Origin: Tannerella sp.
GTDB lineage: Bacteria > Bacteroidota > Bacteroidia > Bacteroidales > Tannerellaceae
Length of the DNA stretch: 10,001 bases
NCBI GenBank assembly: GCA_031267485.1
Contig: JAIRYY010000117.1
Span: 1-10,001, forward strand
Direction: 5' to 3'
Part shown: positions 1 to 6,933 of the stretch, piece by piece
Layout of the letters: each line of letters begins with the position of its first letter
Numbering within the stretch: position 1 is the stretch's first letter
Made by a program: the position numbers and the translations under genes
The notes under the pieces: model-generated
Seen by the model: the letters and a program-made list of their open reading frames with translations, nothing else
Told to the model about the DNA's origin: nothing
Database searches by the model: none

Positions 1-2100
1 ATGAAGTTTAACCGGTATAACCTGCGCGGCAATATTGATGCGAGCATCACAAAGAATCTGACCGCTTCGCTGAACCTGAACGCGGACATGCGCGACGACC
101 GCAAGCCTCAGTGGAAAAACGACGGCGGCAACGATAACCTGTACGACATGTTCGGCTGCTTCCTGCAATATTCGCCGCCCCTGGTGCCGTCGCATATCAA
201 TGGGTTGCCCGTAGGCAACTATGTGGAAGTGAACGCGCCCGAAATGATTTCGCCCCGCGCGGGATACAACAACCGCAAATATTCGAATTTCGATGCGACC
301 GTTTCGCTGGAATACAAGGTGCCGTTTGTCGACGGTTTGAGTCTGAAAGCACAGTACAACAGTTATGGACGTCACAAATTTACAAAGGAATTCAGCCGTC
401 CGTACGACATGTATATTTTCAAGTGGACAGGATCGAACAATCACCTTCTGACGGACGAAATAGAAAGCATAAAGACGAGAAACGACGGCGACTACCTGCT
501 GGAACGGTATGATCTGGACAACAATTATCAGCTTAACTTCTTTATCAATTACAGCAAAACATTCGGCAAGCATGACGTAAGCGCCGTGCTTGTGTATGAG
601 CAGTCGGAAGGAACGGTCGACTGGTTCGACGGACGAAGAAATCTTTTTCTGTCTTCGAGCATTGACCAGATGTTTGCCGGTAGCAGCGACCCCCTGGATT
701 CGCAGGTGAACGGCGGCGGCTCGGAAGATGGGCGTCTGTCGTATGCAGGCCGCTTCTCCTACGGATATTCCGAAAAATACCTTATGGAAGCCTCTTTCCG
801 CTACGACGGTTCGGTACGGCTCGCGCCGGCTGAACGCTGGGGTTTCTTCCCGTCGGGTTCCGCCGCATGGCGCATATCGGAAGAAAGCTTTTTCAAGGAC
901 AACGTATCGTGGGTCAGCAACCTCAAGCTGAGAGGATCGGTCGGTTTGCTCGGAAACGACATCATATCAAGTTCAAACCAGTGGCTGTGGATGCAACGTT
1001 ACGGATTTTCGGACGGAGCGATATATGGCTCCCTGTCGAAAGGCATTTCGCCCAGCGCGATCGCCAACCCGTATCTTACCTGGGAAAAATCGCTGTCATA
1101 CAATGCCGGTCTGGATGCCGGTTTTGTGCAGAACAAACTGACGGTTGGACTGGAGTACTTTTACAAGCACACGTACGACGTGTTCGGCAGTCGCGGAGCT
1201 ATTGTGCCTTCGACCCTTGGCGCAGACATGCCAAATGAAAACTACGGCGTGGTCGATTCGCGCGGCTTTGAAGTGGAACTGGGTTTCAAGGATAAAATCG
1301 GAGACGCTTTCAACTATTACGTCAAGGGGAATCTCGGATACGCCATAAATAAGGTGATTGAAAAGGCGGAGGCGGAAAACCTGCCGAAGTACCGTTCGGA
1401 AGTAGGCTATAACTCCGACCGTTCGAGAGGTTACATTGCAACCGGCCTCCTCCGTACGCAGGCTGATCTGGATGCACTGCTGGCCGAAATGCCGGACTAT
1501 TCGTTCTGGGGGCACAAGCCCGAGTTGGGACAGCTGGTTTTTAAGGATATTCGCGGCGTCGATTCCGACGAGCCGGACGGCAAAATTACCACCGAAGACC
1601 AGGATTGGATTATCAACCATACCACTCCCCCCGTAAACTATGGATTTTCGCTTGGCGGAAACTGGAAGGGCTTATCGCTGGATTTGTTCTTTCAGGGGAT
1701 GGCCGGCGGCGACCTGATGATCGGCAGCCGTGCACGTAACGTTAGCTCCCGTCCCGAACAGTCGAACTTCGATATATGGACAGACCACTGGACGCCCGAA
1801 AACGTGGATGCGGAATATCCCCGCGTATATGATAATTATTCCTATGACCCGTCCACTTTCTGGAGAAGAAACAGTTCATTCCTTCGGTTGAAGAATCTGA
1901 ACCTGTCCTATTCATTCCCGAAAAATCTGACGTCAAAAATCGGCATAGACCGGCTGAAAGTGTTCTTTACCGGAACCAACCTGTTTCTGCTGGAAGACCA
2001 TGTGAAGATATTTGATCCGGAACTTGGTTCTCAAGGCGACAATGACCGGATATTTCCGATTATGAAAAGTTATTCTTTTGGTATTAATCTTAGCTTTTAA
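1..2100 (+). CDS. SusC/RagA-family TonB-dependent outer-membrane transporter, C-terminal part (5' end outside window)
   Basis: This is the beta-barrel part of a SusC/RagA transporter, which imports glycan oligomers across the outer membrane using TonB energy together with a SusD lid. The 699 visible residues lack the signal peptide, carboxypeptidase-like domain, TonB box and plug. Family members are usually about 1000 residues, so the gene certainly starts upstream, and the ATG at base 1 is only an internal methionine. Family hallmarks include RYDGSVRLAPAERWGFFPSG with the following AWRISEE segment (about residues 267-299), the LKLRGSVGLLGND stretch near 310-322, and a late extracellular loop with an acidic, EF-hand-like run (D521, D523, D526, E532, D533). 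The protein ends in SYSFGINLSF, with the terminal aromatic residue typical of outer-membrane barrels. The susD-like gene begins directly after its stop, so the two are surely co-transcribed. The substrate cannot be inferred. The family call is very secure. Confidence 0.95.
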   Translation: MKFNRYNLRGNIDASITKNLTASLNLNADMRDDRKPQWKNDGGNDNLYDMFGCFLQYSPPLVPSHINGLPVGNYVEVNAPEMISPRAGYNNRKYSNFDATVSLEYKVPFVDGLSLKAQYNSYGRHKFTKEFSRPYDMYIFKWTGSNNHLLTDEIESIKTRNDGDYLLERYDLDNNYQLNFFINYSKTFGKHDVSAVLVYEQSEGTVDWFDGRRNLFLSSSIDQMFAGSSDPLDSQVNGGGSEDGRLSYAGRFSYGYSEKYLMEASFRYDGSVRLAPAERWGFFPSGSAAWRISEESFFKDNVSWVSNLKLRGSVGLLGNDIISSSNQWLWMQRYGFSDGAIYGSLSKGISPSAIANPYLTWEKSLSYNAGLDAGFVQNKLTVGLEYFYKHTYDVFGSRGAIVPSTLGADMPNENYGVVDSRGFEVELGFKDKIGDAFNYYVKGNLGYAINKVIEKAEAENLPKYRSEVGYNSDRSRGYIATGLLRTQADLDALLAEMPDYSFWGHKPELGQLVFKDIRGVDSDEPDGKITTEDQDWIINHTTPPVNYGFSLGGNWKGLSLDLFFQGMAGGDLMIGSRARNVSSRPEQSNFDIWTDHWTPENVDAEYPRVYDNYSYDPSTFWRRNSSFLRLKNLNLSYSFPKNLTSKIGIDRLKVFFTGTNLFLLEDHVKIFDPELGSQGDNDRIFPIMKSYSFGINLSF

Positions 2101-2106
2101 GTGAAT

Positions 2107-3804
2107 ATGAAAACAAATATGAAAATAAAGTTATTATTGTCGGGTATATGTTTCGCCTTATGCCTGAGTTGTACGGACGTTCTTGACAAGAAAGACCTCG
2201 GAGCTATTTCGGAGAAGGATGTATGGAACGACCCGCTGTATGCAAAAGCGTATCTGGATAGATTGTGCCGCGATAATCTGCCGCGATGGAATTCCCAAGC
2301 CGGCGATGCTTCGGATGAAGCAGGCGGCGGAGGTGCAACGATGTACGGACAAATGGGTCTCGACCAAACTGTCGGAGACTGGCATTATACCGAAATTCGC
2401 AAGATCAACATTTTCCTTGAGGAAATCGGCAGCGGAAGTATTGACAAGGCTACACAGCAAACGTTGAGCGCACAGGCGCTGGTGTTGCGTGCCTTGAGGT
2501 ATTTCCAGATGGTACGGCTGTACGGCGGCGTCCCGATGATTCTCAAAGCACAGGATTTGACGGAAGATTTGTACGTTACCCGCACGAAAACGTCGGAATG
2601 TATCCGGTTAATCGTAAAAGACCTGGACGACGCCATCGCCATGCCCGAGTTTCCGTGGAAATGGTCGGGAGCGGACGCCGGCAGAATCTCGAAAGCGGCT
2701 GCGCTGGCTTTGAAGGGACGCATTCTGCTCTACTGGGCAAGCCCGCAGTTTAATCCGAACAATGACCCCAAACGCTGGGAAGATGCCTACGCTGTCAACA
2801 GGCAGGCTGCAGAAGAACTGGAGAAAAACGGCTACGGGCTGTTTGAAAATTTCGAAACGCTGTGGTTTAACGAAATGAACGAGGAAGTGATACTTGTTAC
2901 GCGCTATCAGGACCCGTCCTTAACACACAACTGGGAAGCGGGAAACCGCCCGTACGAACCCGGCATGAACAACAGTAACCGGAATCAGCCGACCTGGGAA
3001 ATGGTAACGGCGTTCCCCATGAATACGGGCGTTGCCATTGATGCATCCAATTCGGGCTACGACCCCGTTCATTTCTGGAAAAACCGCGACCCGCGCTTTG
3101 CCGCCACGGTAGCCTACAACAGTTGCAGCTGGGCGCTGAGCGGCTTGCCCGACAAAAAACTATGGACATTTGCCGGCGCGGTAACAGCCCAGCCGTCCAA
3201 CACCGGATTCCATTGCCGGAAAGCCGTCAATCCCGAATATACCGCCTACTATGCGGAACGGAGCAGCACCGACTGGATCGAAATCCGCTATGCCGAAGTA
3301 TTGCTGAGCTATGCCGAGTGCGCCGCTGAAACCGGAAACGCAAGCGAGGCATACGAGTGCCTGAAAAAAATCAGGGCGCGCGCCGGTATTCTCCCCGGAA
3401 ACAACAGTTTTTACGGCTTGCAGGAAAACCTGTCGAAAGAGAATCTGGTAAAAGCCGTCATGCTGGAACGCAAGATCGAACTGGCGTATGAAGACAAACG
3501 CCACTGGGACTTGCGCCGTCGGAAACTGTTTGAATCCGAGATGAATGGAAAGCGCCGCCACCGCCTGCTGGAAACGTTATTGATTCCGCGCGACGAGTTT
3601 GAAAGCATCAAAGAAACCATCGACCTCAACACCGATTATGCGACGTATTTCCGTCAGGAAATGGACGAACTTGACAGGCAGTATGATATTAATTTCAAAC
3701 CGGAATATTATTTCTACGCAATCAGGAAAGAACATCTGGAGAAAAACTCCAAACTGGAACAGACGCAAGGCTGGGAAGGCGGAACGTTTAATCCGCTGGA
3801 TTGA
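2107..3804 (+). CDS. SusD/RagB-family glycan-binding outer-membrane lipoprotein
   Basis: SusD-family lipoproteins sit on the cell surface over the SusC barrel, bind glycan and act as its lid. The N-terminus is a short lipoprotein signal: Lys-rich start, hydrophobic LLLSGICFAL, then LSC-TD with the probable lipidated Cys22. The lipobox is loose (Cys at -3). The TPR-like core shows LVLRALRYFQMVRLYGGVPM (126-144) and KAAALALKGRILLYWASPQF (197-215). The SusD domain shows FWKNRDPRFAATV (323-335), DWIEIRYAEVLLSYAECAAE (389-408) and a C-terminal ending of the KNSKLEQTQGW type. Its 565 residues are normal for the family. Three starts are possible: GTG 2101, immediately after the SusC stop, ATG 2107 and ATG 2119. 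I chose 2107 because ATG is preferred and the signal length is good; 2119 gives an 18-residue signal and is nearly as likely. There is no Shine-Dalgarno, so translation probably continues from susC by reinitiation. Confidence 0.95.
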   Translation: MKTNMKIKLLLSGICFALCLSCTDVLDKKDLGAISEKDVWNDPLYAKAYLDRLCRDNLPRWNSQAGDASDEAGGGGATMYGQMGLDQTVGDWHYTEIRKINIFLEEIGSGSIDKATQQTLSAQALVLRALRYFQMVRLYGGVPMILKAQDLTEDLYVTRTKTSECIRLIVKDLDDAIAMPEFPWKWSGADAGRISKAAALALKGRILLYWASPQFNPNNDPKRWEDAYAVNRQAAEELEKNGYGLFENFETLWFNEMNEEVILVTRYQDPSLTHNWEAGNRPYEPGMNNSNRNQPTWEMVTAFPMNTGVAIDASNSGYDPVHFWKNRDPRFAATVAYNSCSWALSGLPDKKLWTFAGAVTAQPSNTGFHCRKAVNPEYTAYYAERSSTDWIEIRYAEVLLSYAECAAETGNASEAYECLKKIRARAGILPGNNSFYGLQENLSKENLVKAVMLERKIELAYEDKRHWDLRRRKLFESEMNGKRRHRLLETLLIPRDEFESIKETIDLNTDYATYFRQEMDELDRQYDINFKPEYYFYAIRKEHLEKNSKLEQTQGWEGGTFNPLD

Positions 3805-3878
3805 TTCTTTGGATAAATGAGAATAACCAAAAAGGTGATATGTTATGGTCGCCTGTTACTTTTCTACTTTTTTGCTGT

Positions 3879-3910
3879 CGCCCCTGCAGGTTTCACCGCC
3901 TGCAGGGGCG
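3879..3910. terminator. 12-bp perfect inverted repeat, possible end of the susCD transcript
   Basis: CGCCCCTGCAGG (3879-3890) and CCTGCAGGGGCG (3899-3910) pair perfectly around an 8-nt loop. The hairpin lies about 75 bp after the SusD stop. This fits an intrinsic terminator or a 3'-end stabilising hairpin for the susCD transcript. However, no T-run follows on either strand, so termination activity is only inferred. Confidence 0.4.
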
Positions 3911-4022
3911 ATTCGGTAAAATCCCAGCTATCTGCGATGCGATCCGTAATGCGGCAAAAAATACCGGACTGCCAATACCGGCCACATTTGACGAAAGCCC
4001 GTTTTCGTTATTATACTTCACG
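3906..4022 (+). pseudogene. Possible worn C-terminal gene remnant (AlbA_2/ATP-binding-protein-like tail)
   Basis: The frame beginning at 3906 reads FGKIPAICDAIRNAAKN, then TGLPIPATFDESPFSLLYF. From memory, this resembles the C-terminal tail of the AlbA_2/HATPase_c_4 group of putative ATP-binding transcriptional regulators, where a G-IP-I...A...GLPEP-F-E segment leads to a final beta strand. Codon choice looks protein-like, unlike the flanking repeat DNA. There is no convincing start: the frame opens upstream only through non-protein-like sequence containing the hairpin at 3879-3910. The right side runs into the MITE-like repeat that starts at 4011. I read it as a decayed fragment, but it could be chance. 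Confidence 0.25.
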
Positions 4023-4181
4023 CGGGATATTTTTGTGCATTGTATTTCTCCCGTCGCCAGCGACGAAGAAAGCAATCCAGGTTGTCGCCTGTGCCTGGAT
4101 TGCTTCGTTCCTCGCCGGTGACGGGGACGGGAGACTGCGATGAACAGCAATGCACAAAACCATGCCGGGCTCAGTCTAATA
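4011..4181. repeat. MITE-like palindromic repeat, copy 1
   Basis: This non-coding element starts with TTATACTTCACGCGG and ends in a degraded inverse of that sequence near 4181. Inside are TGTGCATTGTATTTCTCCCG on the left arm and its inverse (TGCACAAAA etc.) on the right. The centre is a perfect 12-bp stem, AAGCAATCCAGG (4070-4081) with CCTGGATTGCTT (4094-4105). The whole element is therefore an imperfect long hairpin with no transposase. A second copy lies at 6646-6828 and shares the first 15 bases exactly and much of the centre. Short open frames through it (containing RLCLDCF in both copies) are by-products of the repeat. The right end is approximate. Confidence 0.75.
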
Positions 4182-4273
4182 ACTGCATATTGATGCGCTT
4201 CCCGATTTCTCATGCTGCACGAATCACGAAAGATTTTGAATGAATATTGAATGATTTCCTCATCGGCAAACGC

Positions 4274-4281
4274 TAATTTTG
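4274..4281 (+). promoter_or_regulatory. Candidate Bacteroidota -7 promoter element for the GH2 gene
   Basis: TAATTTTG matches the Bacteroidota -7 consensus TAnnTTTG and lies 34 bp before the GH2 start codon, in an AT-rich stretch. No good -33 TTTG sits at the usual spacing of about 20 bp; the nearest TTG is at 4247-4249, some 24 bp upstream. If real, it gives the GH2 gene its own promoter, separate from susCD. Confidence 0.35.
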
Positions 4282-4315
4282 CGCCAGTTATATCATAATT
4301 TAATTATCAGTTACT

Positions 4316-6127
4316 ATGAAAAAAATGTTTTTAGCAATCTGCGCGTTCACGGCGATGTCTGCCGCGCAGGCGCAGTGGAAACCTGCGGGAGACAGAATTA
4401 AGACCCGGTGGGCGGAACAGGTTGACCCCGGGCAGGTATTGCCGGAATATCCGCGTCCGCTGATTGAACGCAGCCGGTGGAGCAGCCTGAACGGACTTTG
4501 GGAATACGCCGTCGCTCCGCTCGGAGCCGCGGAACCGGCCGTTTTCGAGGGACAGATTCTCGTTCCGTTCTGCATCGAATCGTCGCTTTCGGGCGTGATG
4601 AAGGAGGTGGGCGACCGGAACGAACTCTGGTACAAACGCGAATTTACGGTTCCCGCCGGGTGGAAGGGGAAAAACGTGGCGCTTAACTTCGGCGCCGTCG
4701 ACTGGAAAGCGGACGTGTTCGTCAACGACGTCATGATTGGTTCGCACAAGGGCGGTTACACGCCGTTCTCGTTCGACATCACGCCGTTTCTTGCCGGGAA
4801 ATCGAAACACAAACTCGTCGTCCGCGTGTGGGACCCGACAGACCGGGGATTTCAGCCGCGCGGCAAACAGGTGACCAACCCCGAAAGCATCTGGTACACG
4901 CCGGTGACGGGAATATGGCAGACCGTATGGCTGGAACCCGTTTCCGCCAGCCATGTCACGGCCGTCAAAACGATACCCTGCGTCGACAGCGGTTCGCTGG
5001 GCGTCACGGTCTCGACGTCGCAATGCGGCGCGAACGACATCGTCGAGGTGGAACTGTCGGACAGGGGCCGGGTTGTCGCCACGGCGAAAGGATTGCCGGG
5101 CAACGAACTGCGCCTGTCCGTCTCGAATCCCACGCTGTGGGACACGCAAAATCCCTATCTGTATGACATGAAAATCGCCGTCGTCGCTTCCGGCAAAACG
5201 GTCGACGAGGTGAAATCGTACGCCGCTTTCCGCAAAATATCTACCCGGCGCGACGACGGAGGGCTTATGCGCATGCAGCTGAACGGCAAAGACCTGTTTC
5301 AGTACGGCCCGCTCGACCAGGGATGGTGGCCCGACGGACTGTATACGGCGCCGACGGACGAAGCGCTGCTCTTTGATATCCGGAAAACAAAGGAATGGGG
5401 ATTCAACATGATTCGCAAGCACGTGAAGGTCGAACCGGCGCGCTGGTATTATCATTGTGACCGCGAGGGCATCCTTGTCTGGCAGGACATGCCGAGCGGC
5501 GACCTGGGCAACCGCTGGGAAGCGCACAAATACAACGGAGGGACTGACCGGGAACGCACGCAGGAATCCATCGACAATTACTACCGTGAATGGGAGGAAA
5601 TCATGAATCTCTGCATATCGAACCCGTCCGTGGTCGTCTGGGTTCCTTTCAACGAGGGCTGGGGACAGTTCGATACGGAAAAGACCGCCGCCCGCACCAG
5701 GGCCTACGACCCCTCCCGCCTGGTAAATCCGGCAAGCGGCGGCAATCACCGTCCATGCGGCGACATCCTGGACCTGCACAACTATCCGGGGCCGAAAATG
5801 TTCCTCTTCGACGCCGAACGCGTAAACGTGCTGGGCGAATATGGCGGCATCGGCCTCCCGCTGGAAAATCACCTGTGGTGGGATAAACGCAACTGGGGCT
5901 ACGTCCAGTTCAAAAACGAGAACGAAGTGACCGCCGAATACGTGAAATACGCAAAAGAACTGCAGGGACTGGTGAAACGCGGCTTCTCCGCCGCCGTCTA
6001 CACGCAGACGACAGACGTCGAGGGCGAAGTGAACGGCCTGATGACCTATGACCGCCGGAAAGTCAAAATCAACGAGTCCGAAGTGCGCAAAGCCAACCTG
6101 GACGTAATCGGCGAACTGTCAAAATGA
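4316..6127 (+). CDS. Secreted glycoside hydrolase family 2 enzyme (beta-galactosidase/beta-glucuronidase superfamily)
   Basis: This retaining exo-glycosidase probably removes terminal sugars from glycan fragments in the periplasm. The 603-residue protein has a signal peptide: KK, then hydrophobic FLAICAFTAM, with likely cleavage after AQA19. A GH2 N-terminal jelly-roll sugar-binding domain follows (about 45-210; YKREFTVPAGW, FVNDVMIGSHKGGYTPFSFD). Then come an Ig-like domain (about 210-305) and a TIM barrel (about 310-600; WGFNMIRKHVK, GILVWQDMP). The predicted acid/base is Glu447 in PFNEGWGQFD, and the predicted nucleophile is Glu508 in VLGEYGG; both are intact. At about 600 residues it is a compact GH2, shorter than LacZ, and sugar specificity cannot be told from sequence alone. 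It follows susCD after a 511-bp repeat-rich gap, probably on its own promoter (TAATTTTG at 4274), and ends at a strong hairpin. Confidence 0.93.
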   Translation: MKKMFLAICAFTAMSAAQAQWKPAGDRIKTRWAEQVDPGQVLPEYPRPLIERSRWSSLNGLWEYAVAPLGAAEPAVFEGQILVPFCIESSLSGVMKEVGDRNELWYKREFTVPAGWKGKNVALNFGAVDWKADVFVNDVMIGSHKGGYTPFSFDITPFLAGKSKHKLVVRVWDPTDRGFQPRGKQVTNPESIWYTPVTGIWQTVWLEPVSASHVTAVKTIPCVDSGSLGVTVSTSQCGANDIVEVELSDRGRVVATAKGLPGNELRLSVSNPTLWDTQNPYLYDMKIAVVASGKTVDEVKSYAAFRKISTRRDDGGLMRMQLNGKDLFQYGPLDQGWWPDGLYTAPTDEALLFDIRKTKEWGFNMIRKHVKVEPARWYYHCDREGILVWQDMPSGDLGNRWEAHKYNGGTDRERTQESIDNYYREWEEIMNLCISNPSVVVWVPFNEGWGQFDTEKTAARTRAYDPSRLVNPASGGNHRPCGDILDLHNYPGPKMFLFDAERVNVLGEYGGIGLPLENHLWWDKRNWGYVQFKNENEVTAEYVKYAKELQGLVKRGFSAAVYTQTTDVEGEVNGLMTYDRRKVKINESEVRKANLDVIGELSK

Positions 6128-6172
6128 CCCTCTGACCGCCGGCTTATTCCGGACATATCCGGCAAAAAACGC

Positions 6173-6213
6173 AAATTGCTGTGGCCTCCCATTCCTCCCG
6201 GCCACAGCAATTT
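6173..6213. terminator. Bidirectional terminator between the GH2 gene and the antitoxin gene
   Basis: AAATTGCTGTGGCC (6173-6186) and GGCCACAGCAATTT (6200-6213) form a perfect 14-bp stem with a 13-nt loop, between two convergent genes. On the minus strand the stem is followed by GCGTTTTTTGCC, a T6 run, so it should work well as an intrinsic terminator for the antitoxin transcript. On the plus strand only the TTT inside the stem base is present, so termination of the GH2 transcript would be weaker. Confidence 0.75.
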
Positions 6214-6233
6214 ACGTACATGTCCCCAGAGAA

Positions 6234-6563
6234 CTACCACTCCGTGCCTGCGGATGCGGATGCTGATAAATCAAACCTTAAGCCCAAAGCGGTTACAATA
6301 TTGAAGAAAGTGGATAGCTGCATATCCGTTTCACCTTTTTCCAGCAAGGCAATATATTCCCTTTTCTTGCCGATTTTCTCGGCAAGCTGTCTTTGAGTAA
6401 TCTTTAATTCTTTACGTTTATTCCGCAGAATCTCGCCATAATACCATGCAATAGCTTTGTTTTCAAAGTCTATTCTTGACGGTGTGCCGGACTTGCCGTA
6501 ACATTCATCAAAATGTTCATCGGCACGGCGAAGTTTCGACAATTTTTCTTCATTGAACTTCAT
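6234..6563 (-). CDS. higA: HigA-type XRE-family antitoxin, orphaned
   Basis: The 109-residue protein has an N-terminal segment with YGKSGTPSRIDFE (about 22-34), as in Bacteroidota HigA antitoxins. A helix-turn-helix of the XRE/Cro type follows (about 44-98; RKELKITQRQLAEKIGKKRE, EKGETDMQLSTFFNIVTALG). HigA proteins neutralise a RelE-like ribosome-dependent mRNA endonuclease and repress their own operon. The start is firmly placed by AGGAGG seven bases upstream, and by the ATGA overlap with the stop of the preceding frame, which looks like the end of the cognate toxin. That toxin is now only a stub, so this is probably an orphan antitoxin without its original promoter. The gene is clearly more AT-rich than its neighbours, which suggests acquisition. 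It converges on the GH2 gene and ends at the 6173-6213 hairpin. Confidence 0.88.
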   Translation of the reverse strand: MKFNEEKLSKLRRADEHFDECYGKSGTPSRIDFENKAIAWYYGEILRNKRKELKITQRQLAEKIGKKREYIALLEKGETDMQLSTFFNIVTALGLRFDLSASASAGTEW

Positions 6564-6645
6564 ATTATTTCCTCCTTTATTAATATTGTCCTTGCTTTTT
6601 CAATCTCACGCCGGTATTGCTTGCTGTCTTTTTTCAAAAATGAAT
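6560..6645 (-). pseudogene. higB: C-terminal stub of a HigB/RelE-like toxin, truncated by a repeat element
   Basis: In the frame just upstream of the antitoxin the minus strand encodes SFLKKDSKQYRREIEKARTI followed by LIKEEII and a TGA stop that overlaps the antitoxin ATG (ATGA). The pattern SFLKK...K...REIEKA matches the C-terminus of Gp49-like/HigB toxins, where a ...GF-KKT-KTP--EIEKA... segment ends the fold. ATGA coupling with a downstream XRE antitoxin is the classic higBA order. The frame is lost right where the MITE-like repeat starts (6646), with an in-frame stop a few codons into it. No start codon or toxin core remains here. A short, poorly matching stretch beyond the repeat (minus strand of about 6832-6880) might be a further remnant, but I could not read it as a toxin with confidence. 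Confidence 0.6.
6571..6576 (-). promoter_or_regulatory. Strong Shine-Dalgarno site of the antitoxin gene
   Basis: The minus strand reads AAAGGAGGAAATAATATG, a full AGGAGG seven bases before the start codon. Bacteroidota genes rarely have such sites, and none of the other genes here shows one. It settles the antitoxin start and adds to the impression that this module came from elsewhere. Confidence 0.65.
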
Positions 6646-6828
6646 TTATACTTCACGCGGCATGGTTATGTGCATTGCTTTCATCGTCGTGGCGTTCTTC
6701 CTCCCCGTCGTCACCAGCGAGGGCGCAGCCCGAAGCAATCCGGGTCATCGCCTGTGCCTGGATTGCTTCACTTCGTTCGCAATGACGGAGAAAATACAAT
6801 GCACAAAATTACCCCGCGCAAAGTATAA
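6646..6828. repeat. MITE-like palindromic repeat, copy 2, with long terminal inverted repeats
   Basis: The element begins TTATACTTCACGCGG and ends CCGCGCAAAGTATAA, its imperfect inverse. The arms continue to match inward: TGTGCATTG on the left (near 6670) and CAATGCACA on the right (near 6807). Compared with the left arm of copy 1, the right arm matches over roughly 50 bp. The core stem is GAAGCAATCC (6732-6741) with GGATTGCTTC (6760-6769). Flanking core motifs such as TTCGCAATGACGG recall the widespread bacterial intergenic repeats containing TCATTGCGA and GAAGCAATCC, though I cannot confirm family membership here. It encodes no transposase, so any movement would need one supplied in trans. 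No clear target-site duplication is visible. It truncates the toxin gene on its left. Confidence 0.75.
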
Positions 6829-6883
6829 TGCCGCTGGTGCGAGACTTGCAGCCCGTACCGCTCAAGCCGGTAATACGGCGTAA

Positions 6884-6913
6884 ATCAGTGATTAGTGAAT
6901 CAGTGATTAGTGA
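6884..6913. repeat. Two tandem 15-bp copies of ATCAGTGATTAGTGA
   Basis: Two exact, head-to-tail copies lie at 6884-6898 and 6899-6913, followed by a partial TTA. The same AGTGATTAGTG core recurs four times just after the permease gene (9574-9623), so the motif brackets that gene. The bases between the MITE-like repeat and here (6829-6883) hold no gene that I can support. Confidence 0.75.
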
Positions 6914-6933
6914 TTAATGCTGCCGGTGCGACC

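Noticed and set aside
1096..1620. 174-codon minus-strand open frame inside the SusC gene
   Set aside because: It is antisense to well-conserved barrel sequence and shows no domain pattern or plausible start context.
3801..4143. Two overlapping plus-strand small open frames after susD
   Set aside because: They run through a hairpin and the MITE-like repeat. Their ends (RLCLDCF...) recur in the second repeat copy, so they are repeat-derived and not genes. Only the 3906-4022 part looks protein-like.
4331..5872. Long minus-strand open frame (513 codons) opposite the GH2 gene
   Set aside because: It is a shadow of a GC-rich gene. The protein is full of Arg, Val and Asp runs without domain pattern, while the plus strand encodes a complete GH2 with catalytic residues.
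6129..6163. Short GCCGG/CCGGC inverted motifs just after the GH2 stop
   Set aside because: The arms are only about five bases, and the adjacent 14-bp-stem hairpin is a far better terminator.
6513..6883. Several plus-strand small open frames opposite the antitoxin/toxin junction
   Set aside because: They are composed of the antisense of the toxin stub plus the MITE-like repeat, and they contain the same repeat-derived RLCLDCF peptide.
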